Source: Candidatus Bathyarchaeota archaeon
GTDB taxonomy: Archaea; Thermoproteota; Bathyarchaeia; TCS64
NCBI GenBank assembly: GCA_030691555.1
Contig: JAUYEB010000150.1
Coordinates: 1-18,801 of the forward strand
Length of the DNA: 18,801 nt
Reading direction: 5' to 3'
Below, piece by piece: positions 14,752 to 18,801 of the stretch. The notes under the pieces are model-generated. The model ran no database searches, was not told the DNA's origin, and worked only from the letters and a program-made list of their open reading frames with translations. Made by a program: the position numbers and the translations under genes. The first letter of the stretch is position 1, and every line of letters starts with the position of its first letter.

Positions 14752-15681
14752 TTGGAGAATAAGGGCCCAGAGAATATCCTGAACGTAGATCAAGAGAGGC
14801 TAGAGAAGAGGAGAGAGGCTAACCAGTGGGCCGTTGCCTGGAGGAGATTCAAGAGAAACAAGGCGGGCCTTGCAGGACTTTTCATAGTTCTCTTTTTCGT
14901 TTTCATAGCCATCACAAGTCCGTGGCTCTCTCCGTACCCTCAGAGGAGTTACCAGACCCTATACGAGGGTGAGGCGGGGCAACCCCCGTCGCTCAAGCAC
15001 CCCTTCGGTACCAGTCGCTCAGGCCTAGATATCTACAGTGAGGTTCTGCACGGGACCCTTGGAGATCTATACGTTGGCGTAGGCGCCACAATCATCGCTG
15101 TGCTGATTGGACTCGCCGTTGGTTCCATAGCTGGCTACTCTAGGGGAGGACTGAGCGACATACTACTGATGATCTCTCAGATATTCTACACGATCCCCCT
15201 ACTGCCCTTGATTCTCCTCGCCGCGAGGATCTTCCTGATACTCGTGGCCCAAGGATTCGGGTTGACCCTAATACTAATCCTACTCGGTGTTTTCGGCTGG
15301 TCTACGATAGCCTTCATTGTAAGGGGGGAAATACTCAGAGTCAGGGAACTCGAGTACATCCAGGCTTCGCGTGCCCTTGGCGCAGGTAGAGGGAGGATAA
15401 TTTTGCGTCATGTCATCCCCAACATTCTAACACCCATCATAGTTACGGCAACCCTGATGATCGCGGGGAACATACTAACCGAGGTCGTAATCAGCTTCCT
15501 CGGCTTCGGCGACGTCAACACGTCAACATGGGGACTAACGATTCAAGAAGGGTACACGTACATCAGGACAGAATGGTGGACAACCGTATTTCCCGGTCTA
15601 GCCACACTATTCGCGGTGCTTGGATTTAATCTCCTTGGTGATGGGCTGTCGGACGCCATCAACCCGAGGTTGAGGGATTAG
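14752..15681 (+). CDS. dppC: Opp/Dpp-type ABC importer permease, DppC family
   Basis: 309 residues. The start is TTG (14752-14754), forced by a TGA directly before it in frame; GGGGG lies upstream. The N-terminal cytoplasmic part is followed by WRRFKRNKAGLAGLFIV and by HPFGTSRSGLDIYSEVLHG (about 83-101), both hallmarks of OppC/DppC. The EAA loop is YIQASRALGAGR (202-213), followed by RHVIPNILTP. The C-terminus GDGLSDAINPRLRD is canonical. Eleven bases separate it from the DppB gene and eight from the ATPase gene, so it belongs to one operon. It pairs with DppB to form the channel. Confidence 0.96.
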   Translation: MENKGPENILNVDQERLEKRREANQWAVAWRRFKRNKAGLAGLFIVLFFVFIAITSPWLSPYPQRSYQTLYEGEAGQPPSLKHPFGTSRSGLDIYSEVLHGTLGDLYVGVGATIIAVLIGLAVGSIAGYSRGGLSDILLMISQIFYTIPLLPLILLAARIFLILVAQGFGLTLILILLGVFGWSTIAFIVRGEILRVRELEYIQASRALGAGRGRIILRHVIPNILTPIIVTATLMIAGNILTEVVISFLGFGDVNTSTWGLTIQEGYTYIRTEWWTTVFPGLATLFAVLGFNLLGDGLSDAINPRLRD

Positions 15682-15692
15682 GAGGAAACGTG

Positions 15693-16676
15693 ATGGAAGG
15701 ACTACTTGAAATCAAAGGTCTGAAGACGTACTTCTTCACGGAGGCCGGCGTTGTTAAGGCCGTAGATGGTATAGATTTCCAGGTTGGGAAGGACGAGTCT
15801 GTCGGATTGGTCGGAGAATCAGGTTCAGGGAAAACAGTCACTGGCCTCTCGGTGTTCCGAATAGTGCCGCAGCCGGGAAAGATCATCTCGGGATCAATCA
15901 TATTCGAGGGGGAAGATCTCCTTACGAAGTCAGAGGAGGAGATGAGGAGGATACGTGGGAGGAAGATCTCGATGACGTTCCAGGACCCGACAACGTCCCT
16001 CGACCCCCTTTATACAGTCGGTGATCAGTTGGCAGAGGTCATTAAGGAGCATCAGAGGGAGCTATCCAAGAAGGAGGCTATGGAGAAGGCTACTAAGCTC
16101 ATTGAGATGGTGGGAATCTCTGAGCCTAGGATTAGAGTCAATGAGTATCCCCACGAGCTCAGCGGGGGGATGAAGCAACGAATAGCAATAGCGCGCGCTC
16201 TTGCATCTGGGCCATCACTTCTATTCGCTGATGAGCCCACGACGAACCTGGACGTTACAGTGCAGGCTCAAGTTCTGGAGCTGATAAAGGATCTCAGGGA
16301 GAAACAGAAGATGTCTCTAGTCATGATCACGCATGACATGGGCATAGTCGCTGAGATGACGCAGAGGGTTCAAGTGCTCTACGCTGGAATGGTCGCAGAG
16401 GTCGGGGAGACACATTCATTATTCAAGAGGCCACAGCACCCCTATACGGAGGCGCTGCTTCAGGCGGTTCCGCGCATCGATAAACGAAAGGAGTTGAGGG
16501 TGATTCCGGGGAACATCCCCAACTTAATTAATCCCCCTACCGGGTGCAGATTCCACCCGAGGTGCCCTTATGCCAAGGAAATCTGTAAGGAGAAAGTACC
16601 CCAACTTGAGCTAACAGACAAGGGCCACCTATCCGCCTGCCACCTATGGCGCGATTTATCACTGAGTGGAGCCTGA
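15693..16676 (+). CDS. dppD: Opp/Dpp-type ABC importer ATPase, DppD family
   Basis: About 328 residues. Walker A GESGSGKT (42-49), Q-loop FQDPTTSLDP (97-106), signature LSGGMKQR (157-164), Walker B LLFADEP (177-183) and switch His in MITHDMG (H215) are all intact. The C-terminal extension has PPTGCRFHPRCPYAKEIC and a final HLSACH, the cysteine domain of Opp/Dpp ATPases. The ATG at 15693 lies seven bases behind a perfect GGAGG and is preferred over the GTG three bases upstream. It powers uptake as a heterodimer with the next gene's product. Confidence 0.97.
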   Translation: MEGLLEIKGLKTYFFTEAGVVKAVDGIDFQVGKDESVGLVGESGSGKTVTGLSVFRIVPQPGKIISGSIIFEGEDLLTKSEEEMRRIRGRKISMTFQDPTTSLDPLYTVGDQLAEVIKEHQRELSKKEAMEKATKLIEMVGISEPRIRVNEYPHELSGGMKQRIAIARALASGPSLLFADEPTTNLDVTVQAQVLELIKDLREKQKMSLVMITHDMGIVAEMTQRVQVLYAGMVAEVGETHSLFKRPQHPYTEALLQAVPRIDKRKELRVIPGNIPNLINPPTGCRFHPRCPYAKEICKEKVPQLELTDKGHLSACHLWRDLSLSGA

Positions 16677-16682
16677 CTAGAC

Positions 16683-17687
16683 ATGGAAAACAATAGCAAA
16701 AATATCCTAGAGATCAAGAACCTCGTCAAGCACTTCCCGGTATACACGAGGGGGATACTACTCAAGAAGCAGACGGATGAAGTCCACGCAATCGATGATG
16801 TCTCCATCAACATCGACAGAGGTGAGAATGTTGGACTCGTAGGCGAGAGTGGCTGCGGGAAGACGACACTTGGTAAGACGCTTATGCTACTTGAGGAGCC
16901 CGACTCGGGTCAGATCCTCTATAATGGCATTGACGTCGTGGAAGCGTTCCGCACCAAGAATAATGAGAAGATCCATGAGATCAGGCATGGTATCCAGATG
17001 GTCTTCCAAAACCCCTACACTTCACTCGACCCGAGGATGACGATCTATGACATACTCAGCGAGCCCTTTGCCATCCACAAGCACGTCGAGAAAAAGGAGT
17101 GGAAGAACAGAGTATATGAACTCCTTAAGATGGTGAACTTGGAGGAGTACCATGCCGAGAGGTACCCTCACGAATTCAGCGGGGGGCAGAGGCAACGAAT
17201 AGCTATTGCGAGGGCACTCGCTGTGGACCCCAAACTAATCGTGGCTGACGAACCAGTCTCCTCCCTCGACGTTTCCATTCGCGCCCAGATTCTCAACCTA
17301 CTCACGAAACTGCAGCAGAAGAAGGGACTCTCCTACCTATACATCTCTCACGACCTTAGCTCGGTGAGGCAGATCACAAACCGTGTAGCCGTGATGTATC
17401 TCGGGAAAATCGTCGAGACAGCTAACACGGATGAAGTCTTCTCGAAACCACTGAATCCCTACACGCAGGCCTTGCTAGCAGCGATCCCGATCCCAGACCC
17501 GGAGAAGAAGAGGACGAAGATAATTCTCAGTGGTGAAGTACCGAGTGCAACTAACCCCCCTAGGGGGTGTAGGTTCAATCCGAGGTGTACCTATGTTACT
17601 GATCTCTGTAAGGAGAAGGAACCGGCTCTTAGGGAGATAACGCCAAGGCACTTATCCGCTTGCCATTATAGCGAAAAGTTCCTATAA
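16683..17687 (+). CDS. dppF: Opp/Dpp-type ABC importer ATPase, DppF family
   Basis: 334 residues. Walker A GESGCGKT (54-61), Q-loop FQNPYTSLDP (108-117), signature FSGGQRQR (165-172), Walker B LIVADEP (185-191) and switch His H223 in YISHDLS are intact. The C-terminal cysteine domain reads PPRGCRFNPRCTYVTDLC and ends HLSACHYSEKF. An insertion-like N-terminal stretch (GILLKKQTDEVHAIDDVS) is normal for DppF, which is longer there than DppD. It is six bases after DppD. Together the two ATPases drive the importer. Confidence 0.97.
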   Translation: MENNSKNILEIKNLVKHFPVYTRGILLKKQTDEVHAIDDVSINIDRGENVGLVGESGCGKTTLGKTLMLLEEPDSGQILYNGIDVVEAFRTKNNEKIHEIRHGIQMVFQNPYTSLDPRMTIYDILSEPFAIHKHVEKKEWKNRVYELLKMVNLEEYHAERYPHEFSGGQRQRIAIARALAVDPKLIVADEPVSSLDVSIRAQILNLLTKLQQKKGLSYLYISHDLSSVRQITNRVAVMYLGKIVETANTDEVFSKPLNPYTQALLAAIPIPDPEKKRTKIILSGEVPSATNPPRGCRFNPRCTYVTDLCKEKEPALREITPRHLSACHYSEKFL

Positions 17688-17698
17688 TGAAGTAAGAA

Positions 17699-17705
17699 GG
17701 TGAGG
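17699..17705 (+). promoter_or_regulatory. Ribosome-binding site pointing to an ATT codon
   Basis: GGTGAGG is a strong match to the 16S anti-Shine-Dalgarno and lies 12 bases after the DppF stop. The nearest ATG in the following reading frame is 44 bases away. Five bases downstream of the site the frame begins ATT CGA AAA CTG, directly after an in-frame TAA. ATT (17711) or CTG (17720) may be the real start. Confidence 0.4.
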
Positions 17706-17749
17706 ATTAAATTCGAAAACTGAGGGTTCTTGGAAATCTTCTTACGGTT

Positions 17750-18259
17750 ATGGGGATACTCGTCGCCTTCTCCTCCTCGGTCCTTCCCCTTGTGAAGCTT
17801 CCCCAGATACTCACAAAGACAGGTCCCAGTTTCATACTCACAGAATCGAATCAGTATTGGATTGATACATTCATCATCCCAACAATCGACAATGATACCA
17901 TGATTTTAATAAAATTAAAAGGTGGACACGTAGGAGGGATAGGGATCAGTATAATCCCGTATAAGGACGGTACTCCTATTGTGGGAGAGACGCCGGTAAT
18001 TAATTACATCTTCGACGCAGACCAGGAGACCTACACTACGCAAGCCAAGACGAATTTGAAGGCGGAGTACTTCGTCACGGTCTTCTGTATAAAAAATAAC
18101 TACACACTAACAATCAACTCGGTCTGGTCACCATATGACAGCCTCAGGGCGTATCTATACCTAGGGTTGAGTACTCTCCCAGCCGGACTCCTAATCATCT
18201 ACTATGACAGGATCATAGAAGAACGTGATATAGAAATTCAGAAGGCACTGAACAAGTAG
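17750..18259 (+). CDS. Unknown membrane protein in the importer operon
   Basis: 169 residues from the first ATG; the true N-terminus may lie at 17711, adding 13 residues (IRKLRVLGNLLTV) that complete a basic-then-hydrophobic anchor. The N-terminal helix continues through MGILVAFSSSVLPLV. It is followed by about 110 residues with beta-strand character and several N-x-T sites, then a second helix (YLYLGLSTLPAGLLIIYY) and a short charged tail. So a small domain sits outside the cell between two helices. I do not recognise the family. The 62-base gap to DppF, or 23 to the possible ATT start, and the same strand suggest an accessory subunit of the importer. Confidence 0.8.
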   Translation: MGILVAFSSSVLPLVKLPQILTKTGPSFILTESNQYWIDTFIIPTIDNDTMILIKLKGGHVGGIGISIIPYKDGTPIVGETPVINYIFDADQETYTTQAKTNLKAEYFVTVFCIKNNYTLTINSVWSPYDSLRAYLYLGLSTLPAGLLIIYYDRIIEERDIEIQKALNK

Positions 18260-18286
18260 CAATAACTAAGTGATACATTCTCCTCG

Positions 18287-18523
18287 ATGATGGCGCGCAC
18301 TGAGAAGAAGAGAGGCGACCTCCCCATCAAGGGAGAGACGCCCCAACCCATCAATCTCCCTCCGGGCTGTAGGTTCAACCCGAGGTGCCCATACGCCTTC
18401 GACAGGTGCTTCAAGGAGGAACCCGAGATGTTCACCGTGGAGCCCGGGCATGGCGCAGCATGCTTCCTGTATGAGGATTTCCACAGCGGACGCCTCGCGC
18501 GGGGCCGGCTGCCCGGGGAATAA
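18287..18523 (+). CDS. Stand-alone C-terminal cysteine domain of an Opp/Dpp ATPase
   Basis: 78 residues. Nearly the whole protein matches only the C-terminal extension of OppD/OppF: GETPQPINLPPGCRFNPRCP, then DRC, a KEEPEM stretch, and GHGAACFLYEDF. All four cysteines are kept. No ATPase part precedes it: the frame opens at a TAA at 18263-18265, and the upstream DNA encodes the previous membrane protein. It is clearly diverged from the matching parts of the two ATPases here, so it is not a recent copy. It may be a remnant of a lost ATPase gene or a small working protein. No clear ribosome-binding site precedes the ATG. Confidence 0.6.
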   Translation: MMARTEKKRGDLPIKGETPQPINLPPGCRFNPRCPYAFDRCFKEEPEMFTVEPGHGAACFLYEDFHSGRLARGRLPGE

Positions 18524-18547
18524 ATTACACCGCCAAGTAAAATGGGA

Positions 18548-18569
18548 GCCTCCCTGAAGGCATTTTTTT
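18548..18569 (+). terminator. Hairpin plus T-run after the importer operon
   Basis: GCCT-CCCTGA-AGGC is followed at once by ATTTTTTT. It lies 25 bases after the last stop of the operon and before the next promoter, the expected place for a terminator. Confidence 0.6.
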
Positions 18570-18602
18570 ATCGTTTTCAGAACAAAAACGAGCGCAGGAA
18601 CC

Positions 18603-18609
18603 TTATATA
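18603..18609 (+). promoter_or_regulatory. TATA box for the zinc-ribbon gene
   Basis: TTATATA, after the purine/C-rich AGGAACC, would start transcription near 18630-18635, where T-rich stretches (18633-18639) follow. The leader to the zinc-ribbon ATG would be about 100 bases, unusually long for this window. It contains a strong ribosome-binding site before a short frame at 18680. Confidence 0.5.
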
Positions 18610-18679
18610 GAGGCGGGGCGCGATTTTTAGCCTTTTTTTAACCCTTTTCAAGCAATAACAACCGAGGAGAGGATCGAAA

Positions 18680-18781
18680 ATGATTAAATCTATGAAATGT
18701 GATTTCTTATTGTTATCGACTGGATGGTGTGTTTATGGCGAGCGGCGCTTCTGGCGAGGTTGTTCACTGCCCCAACTGTAA
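18680..18781 (+). CDS. Possible short upstream frame (33 codons)
   Basis: An ATG about nine bases behind GAGGAG opens a frame that starts MIKSMKCDFLLLSTGWCVYG. It ends at a TAA inside the zinc-ribbon gene, out of frame with it. The peptide resembles nothing known to me. It could be a leader peptide, a chance frame, or a sign that the downstream gene really starts here with a frame error in the sequence. Confidence 0.25.
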   Translation: MIKSMKCDFLLLSTGWCVYGERRFWRGCSLPQL

Positions 18782-18801
18782 GGAGGACGTCCCCAAGACC
18801 C
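18735..18801 (+). CDS. Zinc-ribbon protein, N-terminal fragment
   Basis: The first 22 codons are visible and the gene runs off the right edge. The start reads MASGASGEVVHCPNCKEDVP. CPNC is the first half of a zinc ribbon, common in small archaeal regulators and membrane proteins, and the second Cys pair would lie outside the window. GGATGGTG, ending five bases before the ATG, is a fair ribosome-binding site. The full family cannot be named from this piece. Confidence 0.65.
   Translation, partial: MASGASGEVVHCPNCKEDVPKT

Noticed and set aside
18287..18340. C/D box sRNA (GATGATG followed by CTGA)
   Set aside because: Spacing between the boxes is too short for a guide, no second box pair follows, and the stretch is inside the cysteine-domain frame.
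1..18801. CRISPR array, insertion sequence or rRNA
   Set aside because: No regularly spaced direct repeats, transposase motifs, terminal inverted repeats or conserved rRNA blocks were seen on reading both strands by eye.

Overview
The window looks like chromosomal DNA of an anaerobic or facultative, probably thermophilic archaeon. Archaeal TATA-type promoters sit about 25 bases upstream of starts, several leaders are very short or absent, TTG starts are frequent, binding-protein anchors are of archaeal style, and a group 4 hydrogenase is present. A member of the TACK group (Aigarchaeota, Bathyarchaeota or Korarchaeota-like) would fit, but this cannot be settled from the window alone.

Region 1 (1-4422, minus strand) is a tight, overlapping operon in complex I order: A-B-C-D-H-I-J(N half)-J(C half)-K, running off the left edge. 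It is not an ordinary complex I. The D-type large subunit keeps both CxxC pairs that hold the Ni-Fe centre (RVCGICS and DPCFSCTDR). The B-type small subunit has a hydrogenase-like CxxC. A HycI-type maturation endopeptidase lies just upstream (4547-5029). The best reading is an energy-converting group 4 [NiFe] hydrogenase that couples ferredoxin oxidation and H2 formation (or the reverse) to ion pumping, with a complex I-like subunit set that includes NuoA and a split NuoJ. An E1-like ThiF/MoeB adenylyltransferase (5062-6120) precedes the endopeptidase on the same strand.

Region 2 (6121-11156) is accessory. It has a small membrane protein, a stand-alone family 5 solute-binding protein (plus strand, with an apparent frameshift just before its membrane anchor), a rhomboid intramembrane protease, an unknown membrane-anchored extracellular protein, and an unknown three-helix membrane protein. 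The last two diverge from one shared, almost symmetrical TATA element.

Region 3 (11157-18523) is an Opp/Dpp-type ABC importer. A second anchored binding protein (minus strand) diverges from an operon of two permeases, two ATPases, and an unknown small membrane protein whose ribosome-binding site points to an ATT codon. A short gene encoding only the C-terminal cysteine domain of an Opp ATPase follows. A terminator, a promoter and the first codons of a zinc-ribbon protein close the window.

The two most striking observations are the complex I-like operon carrying an intact Ni-Fe site, and the apparent circular permutation of both binding proteins. In each, the C-terminal part of the usual SBP_bac_5 fold comes first and the N-terminal part second, with different breakpoints in the two proteins.
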